Assembly (NCBI GenBank): GCA_009193035.1
Contig: SWDT01000006.1
Coordinates: forward strand, 62,001 to 126,000
Source: Halicephalobus mephisto
Lineage: Eukaryota > Nematoda > Chromadorea > Rhabditida > Panagrolaimidae
Direction: 5' to 3'
Length of the DNA stretch: 64,000 nucleotides
Within the stretch, counting starts at the first letter, position 1. Each line of letters opens with the position of its first letter. Below, one piece after another: positions 1-11,703 of this stretch. A model generated the notes under the pieces. It did not search any database and was not told the origin of the DNA. It worked only from the letters and a program-made list of their open reading frames with translations. The position numbers were made by a program, and so were the translations under genes.

Positions 1-902
1 TCCCTCCGTCAACACGCATCGATTGGTTTCTTTTTACTTTCCTGTCCTAGATCTTGTTGCTCATTTTCCGTTCTGATGATTCTGTGATCGATTATCCTTC
101 CCCGTTCTACTTTGTCTACCTGCAGTTGTTCAGTTTGTTTTTGTAAATTCGTCTCTTCCCATTTCGCCAATGTTTTCGCTTGTCACCTTTGGCCAAGAAA
201 GAAATTTAATTTGGGGAAATTCCGCTCCGCCAAAAGTTACCTAAAAATTTACCATTGAACAAGACAAAAGTCGTGTCCGATGCCGCAGAACTTGTCGTAC
301 CAAGAGTCAGCATTTCGTTCCTTTTTGAAATTCCTACTTTCGACAAGTTCAGATTTGCCTTTTCCCGTCGGCCTACGCCCGCTAATGATCCCTTGGAAAG
401 TTGGTTTGTTCGATTGATTGCAGGGAGGTGGAACAACTGCCTAGTAGTTTTTTGTCCGTTGTAAACTAACTTTTACCTTTGGGAAAAGGCTGGGGGCGTT
501 ATCTGAGGGTCGAGATCGCAACCTTCACCTTGTCAATTTCGACCTTAGCTCCCGCCTGGTCGCGCAGAGGAATGAGGCCAGATCAGCGGAGATAAGCCTT
601 TTCGGACAAGCTGCTCCTTTCGAGACCGCTTCGATCCGACAAATTATGAAGAATCGTCCGTGTTTGCTCGAGACAGGCTCCACCGTCCATTGACAGTTTG
701 CTTCCTCCAAAACAAAAATAACCTCGTACAATCCCATGTTAATATTGTTTCCGTGTAAAAATCATAGTTAACGCTCCAGCACTAACGGATATTTGCAGGT
801 TGATTAGCCCTCGTCATACGCTTGCAGTCAAGGGCTTTCCTAACTGTTTGACCGATTGGATAACGATTAGCTCAGTACACGGGTGCTTTCTCCCTCCTAA
901 TC
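1..902. other. Upstream region of the STAR gene, no gene seen
   Basis: I find no reading frame with protein-like composition or plausible splice sites. A tttgcag acceptor near 798, followed by about 100 bases without a start codon before ATG 903, could be a trans-splice or 5'UTR intron acceptor for the downstream gene. The region probably holds its promoter and 5'UTR. Confidence 0.4.
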
Positions 903-3002
903 ATGGGCGAGCCTATTATCGAGCATAATGTAAGTTGCCAGAGGCCGAATCTTGCTAAACCAGTGATTTCAGCCAGGGATCATCAAGTTGGAGAGTCCCA
1001 CCTTCGGCAATGTGGTGGAGAATCAGTTGAATGGCTCCCATTCCTCCGCCAGCAGTGTTCACAACGGTTGGGTTGTTTTCCTCGGTTCTCGGTCAATTTG
1101 TGGTTTCAGACAGCCTAGCCGGCTCTAACAGCTCGACTTCAGTTCCTCCTCAGAACGGAACTCCCGTAAATCCGTCCTATACTTCGAGCAAGCCGGCGGC
1201 AACTGTGGATTACTTGACCCAGCTCCTCAAAGACAAAAAGCAACTAGCAGCCTTCCCCAATGTATTCATCCATCTCGAGAGACTCGTCGACGATGGTGAG
1301 TTATTTGTAATATTGGTGTTTGCCGAGGACTCGAGAGCGGTCATCGAGGACACGTTAGTGGGTCGAGTGGGTGCTTTAGAGCTCTTCACATTTACTATTT
1401 CAGAAATCAATCGTGTCAGAGTACAGCTATTCCAGTTCGAGTTTACAAGAGAGCTCATTACTTTGCCCGACCCCGTCGGTGAGGTCATTGTTAAGCAGGA
1501 AAAGGTTTTCATACCAGTCAAAGAGTACCCCGAGTACAACTTTGTGGGCAGAATCCTCGGTCCTCGGGGACTGACCTCGAGGCAGTTGGAACAGGAGACG
1601 GGATGTAAGATAATGGTCAGGGGTAAAGGGTCCATGAGAGACAAGAAGAAGGAGGAGGCCAACCGGGGCAAACCCAACTGGGAGCACTTGAATGAGGAGC
1701 TCCATGTTTTGATTCAATGCGAAGACACACCGAACAGAGTGGATATCAAGATTGCCAGAGCAGTCGAGGAAGTCAAAAAATTGTTGGTTCCGTCTCCCGA
1801 GGGCGAGGACGAGTTGAAGAAGAAACAGTTGATGGAACTCGCCATCATCAACGGCACCTTCAGACAGGGCAGCCAGAATGGGGCCAACAAGAACCCTCTG
1901 CTCTTGGACTCTTCTGCCGCCAGACTCCTCGGCAGCCCCGCTATCACCAGCATCACTGGAACCACTGCTCTGAGATCTCCGGCCCTTGCTGGAGCCCCTC
2001 TGATCATGCAACCGAACGCCGCGACTCAGCGACTCCAGGGACTCGGTCAGAACACCGCTCTCCTTCAGCAACTGGGTCTTGCTGGCGGAAATCTGATTCC
2101 AGGAGCCACTTCTGGAGCTGCTGGAGCCGATTACCAACAACTCCTCTTCAGGTTTGACCTCTTCCGCAGTTGAGTTTATCCCTGAGTTTACAGCCAAATG
2201 CAGTACGACCCGAACGCCCTAGCCCTGCAACAGCAGCAGTTGGCCGCCGTGCTCGCGGCGAACGGACTCGACTACAGCTCCGCGGTGGATCCCGCTGCCG
2301 GTGGTCAGTTACTAATTCGACATTAGTCTTAGCTATTGTAAATGCGCTTTTTCGATCTCTTCCTGAACAAATCGTTTCACGGCTTTCAAACTGCGCATAT
2401 CATTTTTAAGGAGCAAAATCGGTTAAGCTTGCCAAAGGTGCCTGGATATTTTCTGTGATACATTCCATTAATTAAGTTATTGTGCCAAAATTGTTGTAAA
2501 AATGTTACAGAATTTTATCATAAAATAATTTATTGGAGCGAAATTTCGATTTTTAATTAGACTAACTGCATTTCCAGCTTGTTAACGCGCTAATCACAGA
2601 CAAAATTAACAAAATTAAAATTGGACAAATCACGTCACTATCTCCTGTGCTTGTTAATGACAGTCCTAAAAGAGTCCGGTCGGCAACTCACAACTCTATC
2701 GAAACTCACTCAAGGAGGCTTGGCACTTCTGTTTTGGTTTGGTTACCGTACTTTATCCAAAAACACTTTTTGGGAATTAACTTGGGATTAATTTTTGTTT
2801 GGGGCTAACGGACCGAGTTGCGAGGACTGACTGGAAACAGCCGGGAGGTGAGTGTCTGAGGGCTGGTCTCGTGGCCATGCCTCCCTTTCCCTCGACTTAT
2901 TAATCCCAACCCCTTGCAGGAGCGATGCTGGACCAGAGACGGTTCCTGGGTCAAGCCCGTACCCACCCCTACCCGCAGCCGAGCAAGAACAAGGCGGCCT
3001 AG
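903..3002 (+). CDS. STAR-family KH RNA-binding protein (Quaking/HOW/ASD-2 type)
   Basis: Six exons: 903-929, 973-1066, 1110-1295, 1404-2151, 2194-2303 and 2920-3002, giving 415 aa. The QUA1 dimerisation segment ([13 protein letters not shown], then [20 protein letters not shown]) is followed by a maxi-KH domain with the family signature [13 protein letters not shown] and [18 protein letters not shown], then a QUA2 segment ([14 protein letters not shown]). The C-terminal part is rich in Ala, Gly, Leu and Gln and ends with an HPY motif ([15 protein letters not shown]), resembling the HPYQR region of vertebrate QKI. Family members bind ACUAA-type elements and control splicing, stability or translation of mRNA; the nematode relative is ASD-2. 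The last intron (2304-2919) is long for this locus. Reading through its donor would give a short alternative tail, GQLLIRH. The start follows the only in-frame ATG that splices into QUA1. Confidence 0.9.
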
Positions 3003-3262
3003 GCGGTACAGTACCCGACAGTTGGATCAGTTTCGGCCTTTAGCTACGAGTTGTTTCGCGTGTGCCTTAGTCCCCAGTCAATGAGCAACCTGAGCATTGA
3101 ATGATTTGAGATTACCTACTTTACTCTGAGAGTGCCATCCAGTCAGTACTTTTGCCTTGCTCCTATGTGGCCTTGATTTCCCTAAGACGAGTTTGGAATT
3201 GAATTTTCAAATTTTATTCAGTCAGAAATTTTAAAATAAACTCAGATTCCACTTGCTAGAAC

Positions 3263-5359
3263 CTACAGTACCACTGTCCTAGAAGAGTCGTAGAAGGAGG
3301 TCTCCGCGTTCCCGTTCTCGTCCACGTCCTCCGCGACTTCTATCACGACCTCCGAAGGCGGTCGCATTCTCAAGTCGGTCTGCAGACTGTGCAGACGTCT
3401 GTTCTGGAGCACACGGGGGACCCCGGAGAGCGGTGGGATGAAGTTGGAGTCCGTGTGTCTGCGGTCGGAAGAGGCCGAGGACGGTCTGGAGGCGATGTTC
3501 CCGTTCGGGGGAAGGGGTTTGGGGACCGTCGTTGAGCAATGGGAGTGATGTGTCAATTCCGCCAGAGTGATCGACTCTGACCTGGACGGCGAGGACTCTG
3601 GCTGAAGGTCAATGAGATCAACGTTCGTTCAATTGAGGAACAACTTACAGTCAAGCTGAAGTCGGTCAGATGGCTGTTGACCCTCCTGTGGATGGACCTC
3701 GGTCGCTTGTCCTGGTTCAGCCCCGGAGGCGGCTGGTTGCACAGTTCCTTCAGATAGGCGTCGACCTTTGCCTCGTGGGTCCTGCAGGGTCTGTACCAGA
3801 AGAAGAGCCCGACGACTATCAGCAGAATGAGCACGACGAGGATAATCAAGATCCCGTAGCCAGAAAACACCACGGACTTGACGTTTTCGTTGTTCCCGCA
3901 GTTGTTCTCGTCTCTACCGTAAAGGCAGTTGGGTCTCCCCGAACAGACCAACTCTTGGGGAATGCAGATATCATCTCCACAGGAAAACAGACCATGTGAG
4001 GAGCAGTTTTTCACTGAAATGAGTTCCGTCATAGGTAAAGTTGGGAAAGAGAACCCACAGGCAACGTAGGTGGAGAACAGTAGCCTCAGTTTGGTACCAA
4101 ATAGGGCTTTCTGACTGGCAGCAAACACTCTGATGAAGACCGTGGGTTGGTTACTGTAGACGTGATTGGCAGTGACTCCACAGTACCTCTTCAGGGGGAC
4201 ATTCGCCGTCACTCCCGAGTAGATCTCGAGGAAGTTGGTGTGGCATTGGTTGGGGGAATACAGGTGGAACTCCTCGGCGAAGATGGCCACAGAAAGCCAC
4301 TTGGGAACTTGGACCTGCCACACACAATCGATCGATCCTGTCGAGTTCTGGTTGTCTCGATAGAACTGGTACATGGAGGAGATGTCTATGTGGCCATCCA
4401 GCGGCATCGCGAAGGAGAAATGGCAGTCTAGATTGAACAGATTAATCCATTGGTAGTGGGTTACAAGACTGACCAAGAGGTCTCTGGAGACCGTGTCCGT
4501 AGATAGGCCCCCTGACGAACTCAAACTCAGCCATGAAGCCTCGGTACTCGAGGAGGTTGTCCGAGTGGAAGTGGAGCCACATGAACCCGCTTCTGGACCT
4601 GATCTCGGTGGTCGGGGACTTCATCCCACAGAACTGGCCGATGAGAGGGGAGAAGCTGTACCTTCCATCCCTCACTTCCTGGAATTGTTGGTTTTTTTGC
4701 AAAAATGCTCGAAAAATTAGCCTCAGAATGCAAAGTAGATATTTCGAAGCCGGCCAAAATTGAATTAGGATTTGAGCGGAACCCTAGCCTCAAGGGGTTT
4801 TAAAACGAATCTGTCAGGATTAAATCAATGAGAAACGAACCAGATAGTCGTTGGGACAATTGGATAAACTTGATACAGCGGATTGGGAGGCCTCCGAGTC
4901 CACGGCATCTTCATAGGAAGTCTCAATCTGAAACATCGCTGTCCGAGAAATGTCAAAAAAGCGGAAGCTGAGGCTTCCGACGACACAGAGATTAAAGATC
5001 GGATAAAACATTAGTGTCTGCACTCACTTGGAAGACGTTTTTGAAGGCCAGGAGGATGTCATAGGAAGGTGGGGCGTAGATGACTCTGACGCAATCCGTA
5101 TTCGAGGGGTACTTGTGGGGGAACCCGGGGGAGGCGAACTCGTTGAGTCCGGACATTCCCCCCGAACGGAACTCCTTGCAGGGGTCATCCTGGAGAGCAG
5201 ACTTGGGGGTCGACGACGGAGCGGAGTGGATAGATCCTGCAACGACCTGGTCACCCCGTCGCGGGTAGTGTGCTTACCTCGGATCCTTGGAAGACAGACC
5301 ATGATAATCAAAAGTGGAGGGATGTGTCTGGACGTTGCCCAGGGCCAAAGCCGTCGCAT
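3263..5359 (-). CDS. Neto/SOL-2-like CUB-CUB-LDLa single-pass membrane protein
   Basis: Six exons on the minus strand: 5278-5359, 5027-5236, 4841-4927, 4492-4677, 3649-4427 and 3263-3601. The first exon encodes a signal peptide (hydrophobic PPLLIIMVCL). CUB1 follows (CKEFRSGGMSGLNEFASPGF and the closing EVRDGRYSFSPLIGQFCG), then CUB2 from DCHFSFAMP to about LFSTYVAC. Next comes one LDL-receptor class A module (CGDDICIPQELVCSGRPNCLY, DENNCG), a transmembrane helix (ILIILVVLILLIVVGLFFWY) and a basic, Ser-rich cytoplasmic tail ending at a predicted TVVL. The order 2xCUB, LDLa, TM is that of Neto auxiliary subunits of kainate-type glutamate receptors; nematode SOL-2 is a relative, and LEV-10 has more CUB domains. 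Function as a receptor auxiliary protein is inferred from architecture only. Confidence 0.8.
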
Positions 5360-6124
5360 GAAAACTCGTCCAGATTAGCCGATGGCATCGCCGTGGAGGA
5401 GTTCAAGCCAGGAGCCAGGTTCTCGCCATCCCGCTAATTGGCCTCTAATTGGAATCAAACACTATAAAGTCAAATTTTCAGCAATAAAGTGCCAGCGGCT
5501 GTCGGACTAAAAGAAAAAGTATTAGAGGAAAGGGGAAAGCGAGCTCGTCAAGCCACCCGCGCACAATTGAATGAAATCCACTCAGCGAGTTGATAAAAGC
5601 CGAAGGGAATCCGAGAGAACGCTACAAGGAAGAAAACACGGCACTCGATTCCAAAAGTCAAGACTTCAATTTTCGGAAAACCGACCGCCTGGCGAGAGCA
5701 AGCTCGCCGACTCCCAATTATCCTCTGGCCAAAAAGGTCCTCCACAGTTTGGCCCATTAAAACTCAAAAGCCTGAATGTCCCGTGCTTCTATAAAACCAA
5801 AAATCTCCAAAAGTCATCTTATTATGGAGATTAAAAAGGGCCTTGTTCCGAAATTGCCTCCACACGAACAAGCAAAAATTGCCAAAACCACTAATGATTA
5901 TTCCAATTTACGGCATTAGTACTAGAACAGGAAGTTAAAGTGAAGGAAGCTAGCTATTCCGTTGGTTTCCAATCAAAGACAGTTCGAATCCTGAAGCTCT
6001 TTTCAAAACCGCGGATCTTGGCATTATGTGAACTCTGACAAAACTCCACTTTTTATTCTTTGAACTTGCACTTCTCAATTTCCTTCCTTCTGCCCTCAAT
6101 TCTCCATTACTTTGCTATTCAACA
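5360..6124. other. Divergent intergenic region, no gene seen
   Basis: This lies between the start codons of the Neto-like gene (minus) and the helical-protein gene (plus), so it probably carries both promoters. I see no convincing coding frame. A gttcgaatcc string near 5983 looks like a pol III B box, but no tRNA cloverleaf can be drawn around it. Confidence 0.4.
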
Positions 6125-7998
6125 ATGGCTGAGGACCCCGAGGATGCTGCTGAGTCAGTTACCACTGAGGACATGTTAGTTTGATGTTTAGTTTCTCTGT
6201 TTGACTGTGACCTTTTTAGTGCTTTTCGTGACAGGAACTACCGGACCCGTATTAACTTTCTGAAGAATTTACACGAACAAGTCAAGGAAGATCCCAACAA
6301 CGTCTCTATCGAGGATTTGAAGCATGTTGCTGTGAATCTAACTGACAGTGCGGCAACCGCGAGATATGAATGCATCTGCATCTTGACTACCTTCTTCAAG
6401 GAAGCCACGGAGATGCCCCGTCTGATGTCTGAGCTTATTAGAAATACCAAGAAGGTGCTGCTGGTTCTAATCTACGACGTCCCGAAGAAGAATGCTATTG
6501 CTGCCGTCCATCTGCTGTCCCATGTATTCGGAGTGTTTCCCGACCTTTTCACCGTCTCCGAACACAAGACGGTGTCGAAAAGCATGTACGATTCAGATCC
6601 TGAAATGGCCAAAGCTGTCGCAAAGTTCTTCATTAGTACTTTTCCAGATGACCTACAGACGACCATGGAAAAGATTGATCTGATGATCAGTTATTTCGAA
6701 AGCTTGGAATTCTGTGCTCCTGTTCTCGGTGCTGTTCTCGCTCCCGAATTTCCTCCGCTACGTGATTTTGAGACATTTGCTAACTACTTGATTCAAACTG
6801 ATGGTAGGTTTTCTATTTTATTTCCACCAACGATCGTGTTTAGATGAAAGCGACAAGCCTCTGAAAGTTGCTCAATTGGTGTGTGCCGCCATCAAGTCTC
6901 TCCCTAATGGAGATGAAAACATTATTGGTTCTACGAAGAAAAAGAAGGTCCGTTTGAATAGAACGTCGGAGGAAATGGACAAAGCCGTCGAATTCTTTGC
7001 TCCAAAGCTTATTCCTCTGCTGGAGAAATACGGTACAATGAGTAATGAGTGGGCGTTGACACTTGCAGAACTCTGTAATTCTCTTTCTTGGGAGGCGATT
7101 AGTGATGAATATCCAGAAGTCGTCGACTTGTTCTTTGATTTTGTTAAGAACCTCTTTGCGAACAATTTCATGCTTGCGACAGTCTTTTGCAAGAGGACTG
7201 ACTTCATGAAGAAGCTACCTAACATTAGGAAGCGATTCGACAGGGAGATCATGGACACCAATGCGAAGACAACGTTTGAATCCTTGATTGAAGCTCTCGA
7301 CGAATTTGACAGAACTGATGTCGTGGGTCATGAACTCCGCATAAGTCTTCGTCATTCCTTCCTTTTGATTCAGTAAGTTACTTATTTTCGTTTCTCCAAT
7401 GACGGATTTTTGCAGTTGTGTCAATGATGACCATGATTTGTGGACCAAGGTCAATTTAACAGTCAAGAAGTTGGCGGCTGCAAACAGCACAGAAGCCACT
7501 AGCATTGCTCTCTCTATTATGAGTCTAATCATGTCAAAAAGGTTCCAAGAATTGGCAAAAAGCAACTCGAACACTGATGACGGATATATGTTGTTCGACC
7601 TCTTTGATTCTTTGGAAGATTACATTAGTGCTGCTGTTTTTGCCCTTGAACGGCGGGTTTTGACCGTCAACAGCAGTCTTCTTTTTCTTTTTGTATATAA
7701 AGGATTCAAGGAGGCACTCAGTCCCGAATTCAAGAATGAACTGCCATCAGACGACATCCATGCCGTCGAGTCATTTGCTTCCGCCGTCTCCAAGTCGCTT
7801 TCCATTGAAGGAGTCAAGGAAATCCTCAACAACTACGTGAGACCTCAGTGCTTGTCCGTGGACAGAATCTTGGACGATGAAATGAACGACAATGCCAGTT
7901 CCATCGCTTGCGCAGATGGTGGATTCTCAATTGATGCCTTGGACGATTTCATCAAGAAGATCATTTGCCGTTTCGATAATCTTGTTTACGTTTTATAA
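6125..7998 (+). CDS. Unrecognised all-helical (HEAT/ARM-like) protein
   Basis: Four exons: 6125-6174, 6235-6803, 6844-7372 and 7416-7998, encoding 576 aa from MAEDPEDAAESV. Three short introns with good consensus sites join frames exactly. I do not recognise the family. The sequence is rich in alternating hydrophobic and charged residues with no long loops, fitting stacked alpha-helical repeats (for example SAATARYECICILTTFFKEA, then KKNAIAAVHLLSHVFGVF). A basic patch KKKKVRLNRT lies near residue 235. There is no signal peptide, transmembrane segment or catalytic motif. It could be an adaptor or a translation- or chromosome-related scaffold, but nothing in the sequence decides this. Two candidate poly(A) hexamers lie downstream near 8365 and 8440. 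Confidence 0.8.
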
Positions 7999-9806
7999 GT
8001 TAGTATTTTTGAATACAAGCAAAGCAGCCTGTCGTCAGCGGGTTGTTTTAGTGTTAGTTATGATTTTTGAATATATGTTAATACTGTTATTATAACCATT
8101 AACCCTCGAGGCTAGGTAGTTTTGTGCCCTACATAATTCTGATCCAGAAACCCACAAATATTCAGACAGAATGTAGTCCGAAAACATTGATATCGAAGTT
8201 GTGTGAAATTAGAAAATAATCATCATGCAAAATCAAACCTGTAGACTTAGCTTCTAGCAAATTCCGGAGATTTACATCGACACAACTTTATAACAACCTT
8301 CATTTCCACTTTTTGTAACGGTGTGATTGTTACTGTAAAATATAGTTCTTTTTAGATGATTTGGTAATAAATATATTCTACTGATGGAATCCTAAAACAG
8401 ATGGTCGTGTCAACAAAAGCCTAAGGCAATTAAATAAGGTCAATAAAGCACTCCTCCAATTGTAAAACGTTCTATCGAAAATTCTTTGTAAAAAACTGAT
8501 TGTTTGCAATTTTATATAAAGCAAAATCATTGACTTTTCTTTTTTCTAATTTACTTTGCAACCCTATTTCGTTAGAGTGCTATAATATTTTCAGTATTTT
8601 GATATGTACAGTTACTGTGAAAGGTTTTACACTATATAACTTTGATCTAGAAAGTTTTGGATCTATTTAGAGAGAATGCAGTTCTGAAACATTAATTACG
8701 GAATTGTGTAAGGTTGCTAAATTGCTGTTGCGCAAAACCAAAATTTCAAATTACTTTGATTTCTAAAAACTTCTAGAAATTGACGTTGGGATCGTTCCAC
8801 AATGCTCTTTCTGATTTTTAAACAGTAGGATTGTTTGCCGAGAGTCATGGTGGGTAATTTCGGTTTGAACTCAATGACCGGCGGAGTGTGACCGATGAGC
8901 TTCTCTCCCGCAAAACAACCCCCGATCCCATGGAGAGGATGCCAATGCAAATGCGTAATTTCCGAACAATAGCCAGATCGGAAATGATTTTGACGGATTG
9001 GATTTGTCTGAATGGAGTTGTACGATTTTACTAAAAATTGAGTCACCAGTCCGAAGGTGAAATCTTCCGGTCGAGTTTCTGCCACCCTGATCAAAGACAT
9101 GGACTGGCCAAGTGCCGGCAGAATAAACACTCATCTGCGAAAACTCGAATATTTCTTGCGCATGGGTTCACGGCCATTTTGTTTTCCTTTTCAGTTAAAT
9201 TTCCCTCAAATAAGTAATACGTGATTTGACAACTTTGAAAATTTCGATCGAAACATTTGGGAATTTGATCACTGACGGATTTCGAGCGACTTCCGGCCAG
9301 ATGGCTAATTCGCAGCTTTGTCGAGTATAAACTGACAGACTGCCAAAAGGTCAAATTCCTGTGTATTCAATCGAAAAATTAAAACCCAATCACTCCTTCA
9401 AGATCAAAGAAGCCACGCCGCTCGACACTAATCCTATTTCCCGCACTTTCACGGTTTTCACTTTTCCTTGATCAACACCATTGTTACACGCTGATTGAAC
9501 AAGCACTAACATTCAAGGTTTTTAATTTTGATCAAAGTTATGTAAACTTCATTTGGACTGACCTTGAAATCCGGGAATTGACCGAAAAGTGGATCTGGCC
9601 GGTCCAATTGCGATTTCCGTGATTCCTTAATTGCCCCCGACTTGAATTTTGATTTTAGCAAATCGCTTCCTGGGAGTCAAACGACCAAATTGCGCTATTT
9701 TGACAAACTTGTTTCAAGGCGGATTAATTGGCCCCCATCTCGGTTTTACTTTTGTGGATGGAGGGAGATCCTGGGAAGAGGACCTGATAGAGGACTTTAC
9801 GGAGCC
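7999..9806. other. AT-rich intergenic region upstream of the fusogen gene
   Basis: This 1.8-kb stretch has no convincing gene. It contains an ancient-looking duplicated segment (see the repeat at 8129-8783). Open frames around 8.7-9.35 kb on the minus strand lack protein-like composition and splice logic. The right half probably includes the EFF-1-like promoter. Confidence 0.45.
8129..8783 (+). repeat. Diverged direct duplication, about 0.5 kb apart
   Basis: Two segments align in the same orientation: about 8129-8270 and about 8632-8783. Shared blocks in the same order include ctacataattctgatccagaaa versus ctatataactttgatctaga, agaatgtagtccgaaaacatt versus agaatgcagttctgaaacat, then a gaattgtgt-like and a gcaaaa-c-aa block, and finally cttctag. 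By eye identity is roughly 60%. A gttactgta/gtgaaa block near 8323 and again near 8612 suggests the duplicated unit may be longer than the two aligned parts. No ORF or terminal inverted repeat is visible. Confidence 0.5.
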
Positions 9807-11657
9807 ATGAATTCCGTTGTTTTTCTTTTACGGTGAGCTTTTTTCTGGTTCCCATCCTCATGATTGTCTTCAGATTTTTCGTCTTGTTTGTACCGATCTC
9901 GACTAGGGCCCTTCAGAGGGAGGTCCAGCTGCCCCATTGCAGCCACAACTCGGTGATGGAAGGCAGGATACAGGACTCGAGTGTCGACGGAGCCCCTACG
10001 AATGTCAGTGGCTCGATCCAGTTCCACATGTCCCTCCACGAAACAGCTTGCATCAAGCTGGAGATCAACAAGTCTCTCCCCGGCCACGTCGGCCTCTCCT
10101 CCATCCTCCACACCGTGGAGTTCCTGAGGCTGGAACATCACTACAGTATAGCTGGAAAGTACAAATTCGCGATTCCGAGTATTTCCGTGAATTGCAAGTG
10201 CGACTGTGCCGGGGGAGACTCCATTTGCTCACTCAAGGATTTCAGTTACAGGTTTGTTTCTCTTTTCTTTCATTCCTAATCATGTCCTTCCAGAAACTGC
10301 TCATCATCTGCTCCAATTTGTTATCGGAACTACAAATCCTCGCAGTCGAATGTGGGATGTCTGACCTCTTCTCCCTCGGAACTCTGCTGCGAGACCTCGA
10401 TCCGTCCCTACAACGACTGGAGCTTCGAAGCCATCAAGATCCGTCAGCCGAGCACTGTCCTTGTACTGCGGTACAGAATCTATGAACGGCTTCTACGAGG
10501 ATGGAGGAACACAGTTGATGATGAAATCGACGTTCATCTGAACAGCGGAGTGGCCAAGTTCGAGCTGAACACAGAACACAACATTGAAATCATCGCTGGT
10601 GAGTTTTTCAATTTCTGATTCTCCAATTTACTACTCAAATGACTTTTCAGGAGGCGGGAAACCAAATCGACAACTAGAGCCTGGAGTTTATTTCTGGAGA
10701 GTCGGAGACACAGTATCGGACAGACCGGTTCTTCGAGGAGGGATAGCCATCAACGACGTGGAGGAGTCCTCTCTGGATAAACTCGGATGGTTCCGGTGGG
10801 AGAGCAACAATTGGTCAGTCAGGAACGGTCTCGTCAAGATAACCCAGGCCCAGCACGTCCAGGTGCAGGACTGCAAGGCCCAGACCTACCTGGCCACGAT
10901 CAATGCCGAACAACATGTCTTAGAGGGCAATGACGAGAAGGTGCTCAACTTCAATCTCGGAACTCCGGTGGACACTGATCCCTGGGTCGGGGCCGTTGAA
11001 ATCGGAGCAAGATCTGTCAGAATCGACCATGCTGAAGGAACTAATTTGCTGCTAACTCTGAAGGCGCAGTCGAATCCTCGTGCTGTCTACCACATCTCCC
11101 AGTTCTCTTCCTTCAACGGATCGATCCAGTTGGACAAGGATTCCAACAGGTATTTGAATCTGACCTTCGAGGACGCCAGAGGAACTCTGGTAGGACAAGT
11201 TTTCTCCACCGACTCCAGGGCCGAGATGGACATCGTTTTCTCCGTCCAGACCTCCGACGAACCCCAAGAATTCAAGGCAATCATCGCCCTCCCCGCATCC
11301 ATCGACTCCAAGAGGTTCGTCTGCATCCACGCCAGTGGAGACCTGGATTCCCAGCTCTGCAAGTGGCTCGAATACAAAGCCGCTCCTCTCAGAGAGTACC
11401 AAGTCGCCCATAGATGGCAGCAAAGTCAGTCGGAATGCCGTGGGTGCAACGAGCGAGGAGTCGAGTACTTCTTCGCCAGTCTAGACCCGATGAAATGGTT
11501 CGGGGGACTGAACACCCCCGTGGAAATGGCGACAGCGTTAATCGAGGTTGTCGGTGTAATAATCCTACTCGGACTGATTATCCTAGGGTGCACTAAATTC
11601 ATATGTCCCTGTTGTTGTTGGATTGTTCGAGTTCCCAAGGTGCCAAGAAAAAAATGA
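9807..11657 (+). CDS. EFF-1/AFF-1 family cell-cell fusion protein (fusexin)
   Basis: Four exons: 9807-9832, 9874-10251, 10294-10598 and 10651-11657, encoding 571 aa. It has a signal peptide (VVFLLRFFVLFVPISTRA), a long ectodomain and one C-terminal transmembrane helix (ALIEVVGVIILLGLIILG) followed by a short Cys-rich, basic tail. The recognisable part is the dense cysteine cluster in the N-terminal third: CKCDCAGGDSIC, then CSSSAPICYRN, then VGCLTSSPSELCCETSIRP. This pattern is typical of nematode EFF-1/AFF-1 proteins. These adopt a class II fusion-protein fold and fuse epidermal, anchor and other cells when present on both membranes. Several NxS/T sites support extracellular exposure. The length is near EFF-1 (about 650 aa) but shorter. 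Its stop codon is only 46 bp from the stop of the convergent gene. I cannot decide between the EFF-1 and AFF-1 orthologue groups by eye. Confidence 0.83.
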
Positions 11658-11686
11658 TCGCTCTTTCATTAGAATCTCATAGAACT

Positions 11687-11692
11687 AATAAA
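11687..11692 (+). terminator. Poly(A) signal of the fusogen gene
   Basis: A canonical AATAAA hexamer lies 30 bases after the fusogen stop codon and about 11 bases before the end of the convergent T-protein CDS. Cleavage would therefore occur inside or beyond the neighbour's last exon. Confidence 0.6.
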
Positions 11693-11703
11693 ATAACAAT
11701 TAC

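Noticed and set aside
1427..2197. Long minus-strand open frame opposite the Quaking-like exon
   Set aside because: It is the antisense shadow of a GC-rich coding exon; the plus frame carries the KH signature and exact splice joins.
5941..6010. Possible tRNA because of a gttcgaatcc B-box-like string
   Set aside because: No T-arm pairing, no A box at the right distance and no acceptor stem.
8717..9354. Minus-strand open frames upstream of the fusogen
   Set aside because: No family motif, inconsistent composition, no gt/ag structure linking the pieces.
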